Shown: piece after piece, positions 1-7,411 of the stretch
Position numbering within the stretch: position 1 is the first letter of the stretch
Layout: each line of letters starts with the position of its first letter
Source of the DNA: Flavobacteriales bacterium
GTDB taxonomy: Bacteria; Bacteroidota; Bacteroidia; Flavobacteriales_F; PHOS-HE28
NCBI GenBank assembly: GCA_019638115.1
Contig: JAHBUK010000003.1
Location: 186,001 to 250,000, forward strand
Direction: 5' to 3'
DNA length: 64,000 nt
The notes under the pieces: generated by a model
The model's database searches: none
What the model saw: only the letters and a program-made list of their open reading frames with translations
Told to the model about the DNA's origin: nothing
Position numbers and translations under genes: made by a program

Positions 1-110
1 ATCACAGGCTGGCCCAACAGCCGCTCGAACTCCCTGATCTCGGTGGTTCGGCCAGCCAGATAGGGCGGTGGGTGCCCGGCTCCTGGCCGGAATGGATTAG
101 CGAAGGTCAT
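1..110 (-). CDS. AAA-family ATPase, N-terminal fragment (runs off the window)
   Basis: Only the first 36 codons are inside the window, read from an ATG at 110 down to base 1. The peptide begins MTFANPFRPGAGHPPPYLAGR and continues into TEIREFERLLGQPV. The NPF-x-PG-x-G-x-PPYLAGR opening followed by an E-rich helix is typical of a family of AAA ATPases (AAA_16/ORC-like NTPases) whose Walker A motif follows about 30 residues later, here outside the window. The gene is divergent from the T9SS cargo gene at 344, and a palindrome lies 37 bases upstream of its start. The family call rests only on this opening. Confidence 0.6.
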   Translation of the reverse strand, partial: MTFANPFRPGAGHPPPYLAGRTTEIREFERLLGQPV

Positions 111-146
111 GGCTCCGTAACGACGATGGGTGCAAATTTACGACCG

Positions 147-164
147 TTTAGTTTCGAGACTAAA
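147..164. promoter_or_regulatory. Operator-like palindrome upstream of the AAA ATPase
   Basis: TTTAGTTTCGAGACTAAA has perfect TTTAGT/ACTAAA arms of 6 bp around a 6-base centre that is itself nearly symmetric. It is AT-rich compared with its surroundings and is followed by a further TTTACTAA. It lies between the divergent ATPase start (110) and the first T9SS gene (344), closer to the ATPase, so an operator for that gene is the simplest reading. No binding protein can be named from the sequence. Confidence 0.45.
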
Positions 165-332
165 TTTACTAAGGAGAGCTATTCGCCCTAAACCTCATCT
201 GCGACCTTCGGGAGGTCGAGCTCATCATATTGCGGAATACGCTTGTCCATCAGGGGTTTCAAGAGGGCGCGTCAGCCCGCGTTGAACGTGGCCGACGAAC
301 AGGCCGCGAAGATAGACCTTGCCGCACAGGCC

Positions 333-340
333 TACCTTCG
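333..340 (+). promoter_or_regulatory. -7 promoter element (TACCTTCG)
   Basis: This matches the Bacteroidota -7 consensus TAnnTTTG with C for the third T. It ends 3 bases before the ATG at 344, which supports that start and predicts a leaderless transcript. No clear -33 TTTG was found at the usual spacing. Confidence 0.55.
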
Positions 341-343
341 CGC

Positions 344-1450
344 ATGATCCTGCGTGTACTTCCGCTGTTGCTGCTCTCCCGGCTCGCGCTTGCACAGGGG
401 CTTCAACCCACCCTGCTCACGGAGCTGCCGCCGGTGCTGAACGAGACCAGTGGTCTGCTGATCGCCAACGGGGAGGTGTGGACCCTCGGTGACAGCGGAA
501 GCCCCAACAAGCTCTACCGCATCGATCCAGGTACGGGCACCATCCTGCGTGAAGTGGTGCTCACCAACGCCAGCAACGTGGACTGGGAGGAACTCACGGC
601 CGATGCATCATGGGTCTACGTGGGCGACTTCGGCAACAATTCCGGTGCACGTACCGACCTGCGCATCTACCGCTTTCCGCTGGCCCAGCTGCTGGACCCG
701 GCCGTCACGGCAGTGGTGGTGGACACCATCCGCTTCGCCTATGCCGATCAGACGGACTTCACGCCCGCATACCAAGCCAACAACCGCGACTGTGAGGCCT
801 TCATCGCGATCAATGACAGCCTCCACCTCTTCACCAAGAACTGGCTGGACTTCCGGAGCTACCACTATGTGCTGCCCGCGCAACCCGGAGACCACCTGGC
901 GCAGCTCCGCGACACGCTCGATGCTATGGGCTTGATAACCGGTGCAGCCTGGGATGCGCAGCAGGAGGTGCTCGCGCTAATGGGTTACACGGTGCTGATG
1001 CAGCCCTTCGTGTGGCGCTTGTCCGACTTTCCGGGAACGGCCTTCTTCAATGGACTGGCCTACCGCCACGAGCTGGCGTTGACCCTCACACAAGCCGAGG
1101 CGCTGGCATGGGAAGCGACCGACACGCTGCTCTTCACCAACGAGGCCGAGATGATCGGCAACGCCCGCCTGTGGCGCCTGCCCTTGGGCGTTGATGCGCG
1201 CATAGGTGCCACCGCCCTGGAACAGGTGCTTGTGCTGGTCCCCAATCCGGCGCGGGACACGGTGCGCATCACCGGACTGAAAGGCCCGGCCTGGCTCAGT
1301 CTGCGCGATGACCAGGGGGCCGAGGTCCTCAACCGGCGTGTGAGTGCCGATGGGCAGTTCTCCGTGGCCACGCTCGCTGCCGGGCTCTACTTCGTGGAAG
1401 TGGAGGCGGAAGGCAAACCGGTGCTCCTGCGCCTTTCGGTGCTGCGCTGA
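344..1450 (+). CDS. Secreted protein with T9SS type A sorting domain
   Basis: This is a 368-residue exported protein of unknown function. The chosen ATG gives a clean signal peptide (MILRVLPLLLLSRLALAQ) and lies directly after a -7 element. The open frame continues upstream to 230, but that extension is arginine-rich and not signal-like. The mature part has repeated beta-strand-like segments with GEVWTLGDSG and WVYVGDFGNN, which suggest a beta-propeller-like fold. The last 75 residues, beginning VLVPNPARDTVRITG and containing LAAGLYFVEVE, are a typical Por secretion tail that directs export through T9SS. It is followed by a second T9SS gene in the same direction. Confidence 0.8.
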   Translation: MILRVLPLLLLSRLALAQGLQPTLLTELPPVLNETSGLLIANGEVWTLGDSGSPNKLYRIDPGTGTILREVVLTNASNVDWEELTADASWVYVGDFGNNSGARTDLRIYRFPLAQLLDPAVTAVVVDTIRFAYADQTDFTPAYQANNRDCEAFIAINDSLHLFTKNWLDFRSYHYVLPAQPGDHLAQLRDTLDAMGLITGAAWDAQQEVLALMGYTVLMQPFVWRLSDFPGTAFFNGLAYRHELALTLTQAEALAWEATDTLLFTNEAEMIGNARLWRLPLGVDARIGATALEQVLVLVPNPARDTVRITGLKGPAWLSLRDDQGAEVLNRRVSADGQFSVATLAAGLYFVEVEAEGKPVLLRLSVLR

Positions 1451-1526
1451 GTGCGCCTGTGCCGCAACGCCAGCGACCGTTCCTTGGATGAGCACGTAAC
1501 ACTGCGTGGTACGTAGACGCAATGCA

Positions 1527-1534
1527 TAGCTTGG
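1527..1534 (+). promoter_or_regulatory. -7 promoter element (TAGCTTGG)
   Basis: The element is TAnnTT-G-like and ends 5 bases before the ATG at 1540. It favours that start over the in-frame ATG at 1522, which lies upstream of the element. Confidence 0.45.
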
Positions 1535-1539
1535 CAGGT

Positions 1540-2496
1540 ATGGAAAACCACATTCGAAGTGTGATCATGCTGCTTGCCCTGCTTGCCGGCATGAGCACTC
1601 GCGCCCAGCAGGTGCTGATCTCCGAACAGTTCGATGCCTATTCCCAAGGTGACCTGCTGGTGGCCACGCTCGGCTTGCCTTGGGTCACATGGACGTCCAA
1701 TGCCATGAACGATGTACCCTTGAGTGCGGAACAGGCCTACTCCGGCACCTTGAGCGCGCGCTTCGTTTCCGGCATTTCCACTGGTGGCCCGGGTGATGTC
1801 ATTTTGCGGCTCGGTGAACCCACCACCGGGCGCTACAAATTGGAGTGGCGCATGTTCATCCATCCCGGTCTCGGTGGCTACTTCAACCTGCTTCATTCAC
1901 AGACCAACCCCTTCGGCAGTTGGGCGATGGACATCACCTTTCTTGGTAACGGCACCCTGCTGGGGTCGACCAACGTCAACCTGCTCAATACCAGCTTCGC
2001 CCATGGTGCCTGGTTACATGTTGAGCTCCTCATCGATCTGGATACGCAAGTGGGCGAATTGCTGATCGACGGTGTTCAAACCGCCACCTGGCCTACCAAT
2101 TTGAACTACGTGGGGCAGCCTTCGCCGAACCGCTTGGGCGGGCTGAACTTCTACGCCTATGGTGGCGGTGGTATTGCACGCTACTTCGTGGACGATGTGC
2201 AGTTCACCGACCTTAACGCGGTGGGCGTCCAGGAGTCGGCTCCACCCGTGCCCGCACTGCATCCCATGCCTACCACAGGCCCCCTCACCCTCACCATCCC
2301 CGAACACATGGATCTGCGCACCATCAGCCTCTGCGATGCTTTGGGCAGGGAGTTGGACGTTCCCTTGCCTGCGCTACACAACGCAGTTGGCCTGGTGCAA
2401 TTGGACCTTTCAACGCTGCCCGTCGGCACCTACCTGCTGCGCATGAGAACTTCGCAAGGCGTGGTAGTAGCCCGCGTGTTGCGCAGTGACGGCTGA
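1540..2496 (+). CDS. Secreted LamG/concanavalin-like protein with T9SS sorting domain
   Basis: This is a 318-residue exported protein. From the ATG at 1540 it has a signal peptide with hydrophobic core IRSVIMLLALLAGMSTRAQ. The central region (about residues 25-220) has the alternating strands of a concanavalin A-like/LamG sandwich, including YKLEWRMFIHPG, GAWLHVELLIDLDTQ and YFVDDVQFTDL, a fold often used for glycan binding. The C-terminal segment starts LHPMPTTGPLTLTIPE and ends with LPVGTYLLRMRTSQG, a T9SS type A sorting tail. It is convergent with the oxidoreductase gene 78 bases downstream. No catalytic residues are apparent. Confidence 0.75.
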   Translation: MENHIRSVIMLLALLAGMSTRAQQVLISEQFDAYSQGDLLVATLGLPWVTWTSNAMNDVPLSAEQAYSGTLSARFVSGISTGGPGDVILRLGEPTTGRYKLEWRMFIHPGLGGYFNLLHSQTNPFGSWAMDITFLGNGTLLGSTNVNLLNTSFAHGAWLHVELLIDLDTQVGELLIDGVQTATWPTNLNYVGQPSPNRLGGLNFYAYGGGGIARYFVDDVQFTDLNAVGVQESAPPVPALHPMPTTGPLTLTIPEHMDLRTISLCDALGRELDVPLPALHNAVGLVQLDLSTLPVGTYLLRMRTSQGVVVARVLRSDG

Positions 2497-2574
2497 TCGG
2501 AAAGTGCCGTGATCGGGAGCGCTGGGAAGATCCCGTACTTGCTTTTGTGTGTTACACCACACTGCTGAGCGGGC

Positions 2575-3843
2575 TTACATCGTCCCCTTCATCATCTTGT
2601 TCCAGTACAGCCATGGCAGCATGTACTTCTTCAGCAGCCACATGCTCCACAGTGGTTTGGCGGTGTCGAAGAGCTTGCTCAGCAGCGGATCGCTGTCGCG
2701 CACGTTGTCGTACTTGAACTCGGCCAGGAGCATCTTGCCGTAGCCGGTCACCAGCGGACAGCTGCTGTAGCCGCTGTACTGCTCCTTGCTCAGCGCGCCG
2801 TCCTTGATGCGTTGCAGGATGTTGGCCACCACCACGGGCGCCTGCTTGCGGATGGCCGCACCGGTCTTGGCGGTGGGTAGCGCAGCGCTGTCGCCCAGTC
2901 CGAAAATGTTCGGGTAGCGCTTGTGCTGCAGCGTGTGGATGTCCACCTCCAGCCAGCCCTTGTTGGGTCCATCGGCATAGGCCAGTGGTGAGTTGCGCAC
3001 AAAGTCCGGCGCGCTCTGCGGCGGGGCCAGGTGGAGCATGTCGTACTTCATCACGATCGTGCTCTCACCTTCCACCTTTTCCTGCAGTCCCTGCTCCTCG
3101 GTGATCACGCAGTGGTTGTCGCCGGGCTTGCTCCATTTGAAATGGACCTCCTGTTTCACCGGGTCGATCCGCACCGGGTTGTAGAAGGTCTTGAGAATGA
3201 TGTTCTTCTTGCGGATCACATCCTCCAGCGCGAAGCGGAAAGGCTCCACACCGAAGATCACCGAGCCGGGCGTGGCGAATACGAGCTTGGTCTCTTCCCG
3301 CGTCCCTTTGCGGCGGAAGAACTCATCGGCCAGGTACACTGCTTTCTGGGGTGCACCTCCACACTTGATGGGCGTACTGGGCTGCGTGAATACCGCCGTG
3401 CCTCCCTTGAATGAGGACATCACCCGCTTGGTCTTCTCGGGGTCGATGTAGTTGCTGCATACCTTGTCCGTGGCCAATGCTTCACGCAGGCCGGGTAGGT
3501 CGTCGATGTTCAACTGGATGCCGGGGCACACCACCAGATGACCGTAGGTGTAGACCTGGCCCTCCTTCGTGCGCACGGTGTTGGACTCCGGCTCGAAGGT
3601 GGCGGCGTGTTCCTTGATGTGGTCCACGCCGTGTGGAATCAAGCTGGCCTCATCGCGGCGCGTGGCCTTCATGTCGAAGGCGCCCGCCGCCACCAGCGTC
3701 CAGGCCGGCTGGTACCAGTGGTCCTTGGTGGGATCGATGATGCCGATCTTCAGGTCCTTCTTCTTTCGGCGCAGTTGCGCGGCGGTCATGATGCCGGCGG
3801 TGCCACCACCGATGATGAGGACGTCGTAATGCGGGAGTGCCAT
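2575..3843 (-). CDS. Sulfide:quinone oxidoreductase, SQOR type
   Basis: This 422-residue FAD-dependent disulfide oxidoreductase is expected to oxidise sulfide and pass electrons to quinone at the inner face of the membrane. The N-terminus carries the FAD dinucleotide motif (DVLIIGGGTAGI, residues 7-18). The two redox cysteines of the family are both present: Cys161 in PIKCGGAPQK and Cys362 in YSSCPLVTGYGKMLLAEF. A second FAD-binding segment reads NIFGLGDSAALPTAKTGAA (about 312-330). The C-terminal LPWLYWNKMM tail resembles the membrane-anchoring end of mitochondrial SQOR, which distinguishes it from a generic NADH dehydrogenase. The ATG at 3843 begins right before the FAD fold; the upstream in-frame extension has no support. 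Confidence 0.85.
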   Translation of the reverse strand: MALPHYDVLIIGGGTAGIMTAAQLRRKKKDLKIGIIDPTKDHWYQPAWTLVAAGAFDMKATRRDEASLIPHGVDHIKEHAATFEPESNTVRTKEGQVYTYGHLVVCPGIQLNIDDLPGLREALATDKVCSNYIDPEKTKRVMSSFKGGTAVFTQPSTPIKCGGAPQKAVYLADEFFRRKGTREETKLVFATPGSVIFGVEPFRFALEDVIRKKNIILKTFYNPVRIDPVKQEVHFKWSKPGDNHCVITEEQGLQEKVEGESTIVMKYDMLHLAPPQSAPDFVRNSPLAYADGPNKGWLEVDIHTLQHKRYPNIFGLGDSAALPTAKTGAAIRKQAPVVVANILQRIKDGALSKEQYSGYSSCPLVTGYGKMLLAEFKYDNVRDSDPLLSKLFDTAKPLWSMWLLKKYMLPWLYWNKMMKGTM

Positions 3844-3853
3844 GGTCCTGTGT

Positions 3854-3873
3854 GCTTTGCTGTTCCACAAAGC
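3854..3873. promoter_or_regulatory. Small inverted repeat upstream of the SQOR-type gene
   Basis: GCTTTG and CAAAGC are separated by 8 bases and lie 10 bases before the start of the oxidoreductase gene. On the minus strand one arm provides a TTTG that could be the end of a -7 element. Whether it is an operator or only a promoter half-site cannot be decided. Confidence 0.25.
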
Positions 3874-3933
3874 TCGTGGGGCACCCTTGCCAACTACGTG
3901 ACGATCATCACCAGAGCGCGAGGCAGTACACGA

Positions 3934-4767
3934 TCATTTTTCGGCAAGCACGCGGATCGAAGGCTGAGGCCCCGCAAGTCCTGCGCCTTGCAGTGCAGCG
4001 ATCCCTCGCTCATACACCTCGAAGTACACATCCCAATAGTCTTGTGGTGCGCAGTGTGGACGAACGGCCAGTTCCATGCCTTCCACATTCAACTTTGCCA
4101 CGGTTACCGCAGGCGCCGGGTCGGCCATCACCTTGGGGTTGTTCCGCATCACTTCGGTCAGCACTTCGCGCGCCTTGCCAACGGATGAGGCGTAGTTCAA
4201 TCCGAAGGTGAGGTCCACGCGGATCTTCCCCTCACGGGTGAAGTTCACGATGTTGCCATTGGCGATGGCGCCATTGGGAATGATCGCCGTCTTGCTGTCA
4301 AGCGTCACCAGCACGGTGGTGAAGATCTGGATCTCCTTGACGTGACCCAGATGCCCTTGCACATCCACAAGATCGCCCAAGCGATATGGTTTGAACAGGA
4401 GGATGAGCACGCCCCCGGCGAAGTTGGAAAGGGAGCCCTGCAAGGCCAGGCCCACCGCCAGACCGGCAGCACCCACCAAGGCTATGAAGCTGGTGGTCTG
4501 CACCCCCAGCATGCCCACGAAGGTGATCAGCAGCAGCACCTTCAACGAAATGGTGACCAAGCTGTGCAGGAAGCGCTGTAGGGTGGGTTCCACGCCACGA
4601 CTGCTCAGCACGCGGTTAAGCACTTTGCCCAGCAAGCTGATGAGCAAAGAACCGATCCACAATACCAGCAGCGCCGCCAGCAACTTCGGCGCGTAATCCA
4701 TGGCGAGTTCCTTCGTGCGCAGCGCCCACGCTTGGGCATTGTCCAGTTGTGTGTCCAGTTCGTTCAT
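3934..4767 (-). CDS. MscS-family small-conductance mechanosensitive channel
   Basis: This 277-residue inner-membrane channel releases solutes on osmotic downshock. After an amphipathic N-terminus there are membrane segments LLAALLVLWIGSLLISLLG and VTISLKVLLLITFVGMLGV. Next comes the pore helix TSFIALVGAAGLAVGLALQG, with the Gly/Ala packing pattern of MscS TM3. The beta domain follows, with FKPYRLGDLVDVQG, VLVTLDSKTAIIPNGAIA and IVNFTREGKIRVDLTF. Length and order match the minimal E. coli-type MscS. The ATG at 4767 (MNELDTQ) is preferred over the longer frame, whose extra residues (CGSRHYAGH) look non-coding. Confidence 0.92.
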   Translation of the reverse strand: MNELDTQLDNAQAWALRTKELAMDYAPKLLAALLVLWIGSLLISLLGKVLNRVLSSRGVEPTLQRFLHSLVTISLKVLLLITFVGMLGVQTTSFIALVGAAGLAVGLALQGSLSNFAGGVLILLFKPYRLGDLVDVQGHLGHVKEIQIFTTVLVTLDSKTAIIPNGAIANGNIVNFTREGKIRVDLTFGLNYASSVGKAREVLTEVMRNNPKVMADPAPAVTVAKLNVEGMELAVRPHCAPQDYWDVYFEVYERGIAALQGAGLAGPQPSIRVLAEK

Positions 4768-4899
4768 GGTAGGAGAGTGTTGGTTGACTAAGGGACATCT
4801 ATGCCCGGCATAGTGACGCGATCCGCAGGGGTTGGTCACTTAGCGGGTTGTGATCACCACCACCTGATCCAGGTTCGTTTCCTGACCACTGGAACAACA

Positions 4900-4931
4900 G
4901 AAAGGCCCGCCCTTTTCAGAGCAGGCCTTTC
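4900..4931 (-). terminator. Intrinsic terminator-like hairpin after the YceI gene
   Basis: GAAAGGCC and GGCCTTTC form an 8-bp stem around a 16-base loop with further partial pairing. It lies 25 bases beyond the stop of the minus-strand YceI gene, and the minus-strand 3' side continues into a T-rich stretch. Confidence 0.55.
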
Positions 4932-4955
4932 CATCTTCCTTGCGGTATGCCGCGC

Positions 4956-5501
4956 TTATCCCTGCTTGGCGAGTTGCACTTCCGCTTGGATGCGCACCTC
5001 ATCGCTCACCAGCACGCCGCCGGTCTCCAGCGCTGCGTTCCAGGTGAGGCCGAATTCCTTGCGGTCCAGTTTGCCGCTCAGGTTCAGGCCGGCCTTGGTG
5101 TTGCCCCAGGGGTCCTTCGCCTGGCCGCTCCACTCCACATCCAGCGTCACGGGCTTGGTCACGTCCTTGATGGTGAGGTCGCCCGTCACCTTCCAGTTGC
5201 TGCCGCTCCCCTCGATGCGCGTGCTCCTGAAGCTCATCTTCGGGAACTTCTCGCTGTCGAAGAAGTCGCCGCTGCGCAGGTGGGCGTCGCGCTTTTCGTC
5301 GTTGGTGAAGATGCTGGCGGTGTTCGCCCAGAAGCTCACCTGGGCGTTGGTCAGGTCATCGCCTTCCAATTCCACATCGGCTCCGAATTCCTTGAAGCTG
5401 CCCGTCACCGTGGTGATCATCAGGTGCTTCACCTTGAATTGGATCTCGCTGTGGCTGGGGTCGATGGCCCACTTGGTGGTCGTTGCGGTTGCTGTTTCCA
5501 T
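4956..5501 (-). CDS. YceI-family lipid-binding protein
   Basis: This is a 181-residue single-domain YceI protein, a lipocalin-like barrel that in characterised members binds polyisoprenoid lipids. Family signatures are visible in order: WAIDPSHSEIQFKVKHLMITTVTGSF near the N-terminus, DLTNAQVSFWANTASIFTNDEKRDAHLRS, FFDSEKFPKMSFRST, VTGDLTIKDVTKPVTLDVEW and DRKEFGLTWN. There is no signal peptide, so a cytoplasmic location is likely, unlike the periplasmic E. coli YceI. A terminator-like hairpin follows it. The gene is separated from the pirin gene by a block of short tandem repeats. Confidence 0.92.
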   Translation of the reverse strand: METATATTTKWAIDPSHSEIQFKVKHLMITTVTGSFKEFGADVELEGDDLTNAQVSFWANTASIFTNDEKRDAHLRSGDFFDSEKFPKMSFRSTRIEGSGSNWKVTGDLTIKDVTKPVTLDVEWSGQAKDPWGNTKAGLNLSGKLDRKEFGLTWNAALETGGVLVSDEVRIQAEVQLAKQG

Positions 5502-5546
5502 GATGGTTGGGGTTTGTCGTTGAGGTTTCAGGTTTGCGTTGTTGGG

Positions 5547-5700
5547 TGAGGAGGGTAAGGGAGGTCAGGGAAGAGAGGGAGGACAAAGAGGTGAATGGCG
5601 AATGGTCATTGGTGAATGGCAGGCCATCACGCGATGACCACCGGCGCCTTCTTCACCTCCCTTGCCTCCTTCACCCTCTTCACCTCCCTAACCCTCTTCA
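5547..5700. repeat. Compound array: 9-mers x5, 7-mers x4, spacer, inverted 9-mers x6
   Basis: Read on the plus strand, five purine-rich 9-mers (5547-5591: TGAGGAGGG, TAAGGGAGG, TCAGGGAAG, AGAGGGAGG, ACAAAGAGG) run without a gap into four 7-mers (5592-5619: TGAATGG, CGAATGG, TCATTGG, TGAATGG). A 27-base spacer follows. Then come six pyrimidine-rich 9-mers (5647-5700: consensus CCTCYYTCA), which are the inverted counterpart of the first block. The two 9-mer blocks can pair, so the whole could extrude as a long imperfect hairpin. It fills the space between the YceI start and the pirin stop. Confidence 0.8.
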
Positions 5701-5707
5701 CCAGCAT

Positions 5708-6604
5708 TCACAACTGCATCGGCACATCCTGCAGCAGGATCTCCGCGCCCTTGGGGCCTGCCTCGATGTTCAGCGAAGCGGTGTCCCACACGCCCAGCGC
5801 GTCGCGCTTGCCCAGCTGCTGACCGTTGATGGTGGCGCTGCCCTCGATCACGAAAGCATACACGCCGTTACCGTTGCGCTTCACATCGTAGGTGGTCTTC
5901 TTCGCTGCGTCGAACTGGCCGATGTGGAACCAGGCGTCCTGGTGGATCCACACGCCGGCATCGTCGGGGTTGGGCGAAAGGACCTGTTGCCACTTGTTGA
6001 TGCGGTCCTTCGGGTCCAACGTCATCTGCTGGTAGCGGGGCGTCACCTGGCGCTTGTTGGGGAAGAGCCAGATCTGCAGCGTGTTCGCATCGCGGTCGTT
6101 GTAGGGGTTGAACTCGCTGTGCAGGATGCCCGTGCCAGCGCTCATCACCTGCACATCGCCGGCGTTGATGATGCTGGTGTTGCCCATGCTGTCCTTGTGC
6201 TGCAGCGCGCCCTTCAAGGGGATCGTGATGATCTCCATGTTGTCGTGCGGGTGCGTGCCGAAGCCCTTGCCCGCCGCGATGATGTCGTCATTCATCACGC
6301 GCAGCACGCCGAAGTGCATGCGGGTGGGATCGTACCAGTTGGCGAAGCTGAAGCTGAAGTTGGCCTTCAGCCAGCCGTGGTCGGCGGTGCCGCGCTCGCT
6401 TGCGCGGTGCAGGATCATGTTGCCCATGCGTTCAGGGGGTGTTGGGGGGAGGTGATCGAAGCCTACGACCCCTCCCATCCTCCCCCGGGGGGAGGCGGGG
6501 TCGATCGGCGAAAGTTCATCGGTAAGCAGCTTGGCGGCAGCGCTGCCGGTAACAAGCATGCCGGTGCCCAGGAGGCTCTTGCGGAGGAAGTTCTTGCGGT
6601 CCAT
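5708..6604 (-). CDS. Pirin-family cupin protein with an exported-type N-terminus
   Basis: This is a 298-residue pirin. The core starts near residue 62 with MILHRASERGTADHGWLK and carries the cupin metal site in GFGTHPHDNMEIITIPLKGALQHKDSMGN and VQVMSAGTGILHSEFN, matching the His/His/His/Glu iron-site pattern of pirins. The first 60 residues are not part of the pirin fold. MDRKNFLRKSLLGTGMLV resembles a Tat-type leader with RK instead of RR, followed by a linker encoded by a palindromic repeat (6468-6503). The ATG at 6604 is preferred because the upstream extension is repeat DNA lying downstream of a strong promoter. Some pirins act as quercetinases; the function here is unknown. Confidence 0.85.
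   Translation of the reverse strand: MDRKNFLRKSLLGTGMLVTGSAAAKLLTDELSPIDPASPRGRMGGVVGFDHLPPTPPERMGNMILHRASERGTADHGWLKANFSFSFANWYDPTRMHFGVLRVMNDDIIAAGKGFGTHPHDNMEIITIPLKGALQHKDSMGNTSIINAGDVQVMSAGTGILHSEFNPYNDRDANTLQIWLFPNKRQVTPRYQQMTLDPKDRINKWQQVLSPNPDDAGVWIHQDAWFHIGQFDAAKKTTYDVKRNGNGVYAFVIEGSATINGQQLGKRDALGVWDTASLNIEAGPKGAEILLQDVPMQL
6468..6503. repeat. GC-rich palindrome inside the pirin coding sequence
   Basis: GACCCCTCC and GGCGGGGTC flank a CCTCCCCCGGGGGGAGG centre. On the coding strand it specifies DPASPRGRMGGV in the linker between leader and pirin core. The sequence looks like an interspersed palindromic repeat captured in frame. Confidence 0.55.
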
Positions 6605-6629
6605 GGGTGCTTTGGTTTTGTCACTCCGG

Positions 6630-6690
6630 GCCTCCCTGAGCATTCCCTGAGCGGAGTCGAAGGGGATCGAAGGGAGTCGAAGGGGCCGGA
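6630..6690. repeat. CCTGAGCGGAGTCGAAGG-type interspersed repeat in the pirin leader
   Basis: CCCTGAGCGGAGTCGAAGGG at 6645-6664 is preceded by another CCCTGAG and followed by further TCGAAGGG units. Sequences of this kind recur as dispersed repeats in many bacterial genomes. It lies between the pirin promoter and start, so it would be transcribed as part of a leader of about 130 bases. Confidence 0.5.
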
Positions 6691-6738
6691 GTCGCGATGA
6701 ACTAAACAGTTGCCGGTGGTCTTCGTTCGTTGACGGGG

Positions 6739-6770
6739 CAAATATAGTTTCCATGGAAGATATTTCCAAA
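6739..6770 (-). promoter_or_regulatory. Bacteroidota promoter for the pirin gene
   Basis: On the minus strand TTTG is followed, after a 20-base spacer, by TATATTTG. Both the -33 and -7 elements match the Bacteroidota consensus at the expected spacing. It predicts a leader of about 130 bases that includes the repeat at 6630-6690. Confidence 0.75.
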
Positions 6771-6795
6771 CGGTGGAGTTGGGTGGTGCTGTTTG

Positions 6796-7037
6796 GGCGT
6801 GTCCCCGCCTTCGCTGTGTACGATAAAGAACTGGTCGGTAGTCATAGCATCTTGCCCTTCTATCAGGCTGGTGGGCGAAGGCGGGGCCGCGCCTGCCTGC
6901 CGCAGGCAGGTGCTTCGCTGTAGCGCCCTTGGCTCAGCGGGTGTGGTTGCCGCTGCGGTGGCTTCCGCTGGTCGCCTCCTCGCTGGCACCACACCAGCGC
7001 TTCGCCTACGGTCGGCTGCCGCTACGCCCGCTCACGC
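6796..7037 (+). repeat. Left arm of a large inverted repeat (partner 7537-7715)
   Basis: With the minus strand of 7537-7715 this arm shares, in order: GGGCGTGTCCCC, GGGGCCGCG, TGCT-CGCTGTAG, CTGCGGTGGCTTCC, GGTCGCCTCCTCGCTG and GGCTGCCGCTACGCCCGCT. The stretches between these blocks differ. Together with 6605-6795 (pirin leader and promoter) this accounts for the gene-free region before the SEC-C gene. Only a few of the intervening bases (about 6821-6867) carry no recognisable signal. Confidence 0.7.
6892..6910. repeat. 19-bp palindrome inserted in the left arm
   Basis: CCTGCCTGCCGCAGGCAGG is a perfect palindrome around a central C. It sits between GGGGCCGCG and TGCTTCGCTGTAG. In the right arm those two blocks are directly adjacent, so the palindrome looks like an insertion in this copy. 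Confidence 0.75.
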
Positions 7038-7079
7038 ACCATCCGACACGGACCGCAACGCTTCCTTTGCATAGGCCGC

Positions 7080-7400
<321 letters not shown>

Positions 7401-7411
7401 TCGCGCCGCGC

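Noticed and set aside
5547-5700. CRISPR-like array
   Set aside because: Units of 7 and 9 bases have no spacers between them, and no cas gene is nearby.
5507-6700. 397-codon plus-strand frame opposite the pirin gene
   Set aside because: Starts in the short-repeat block and continues as the antisense of pirin.
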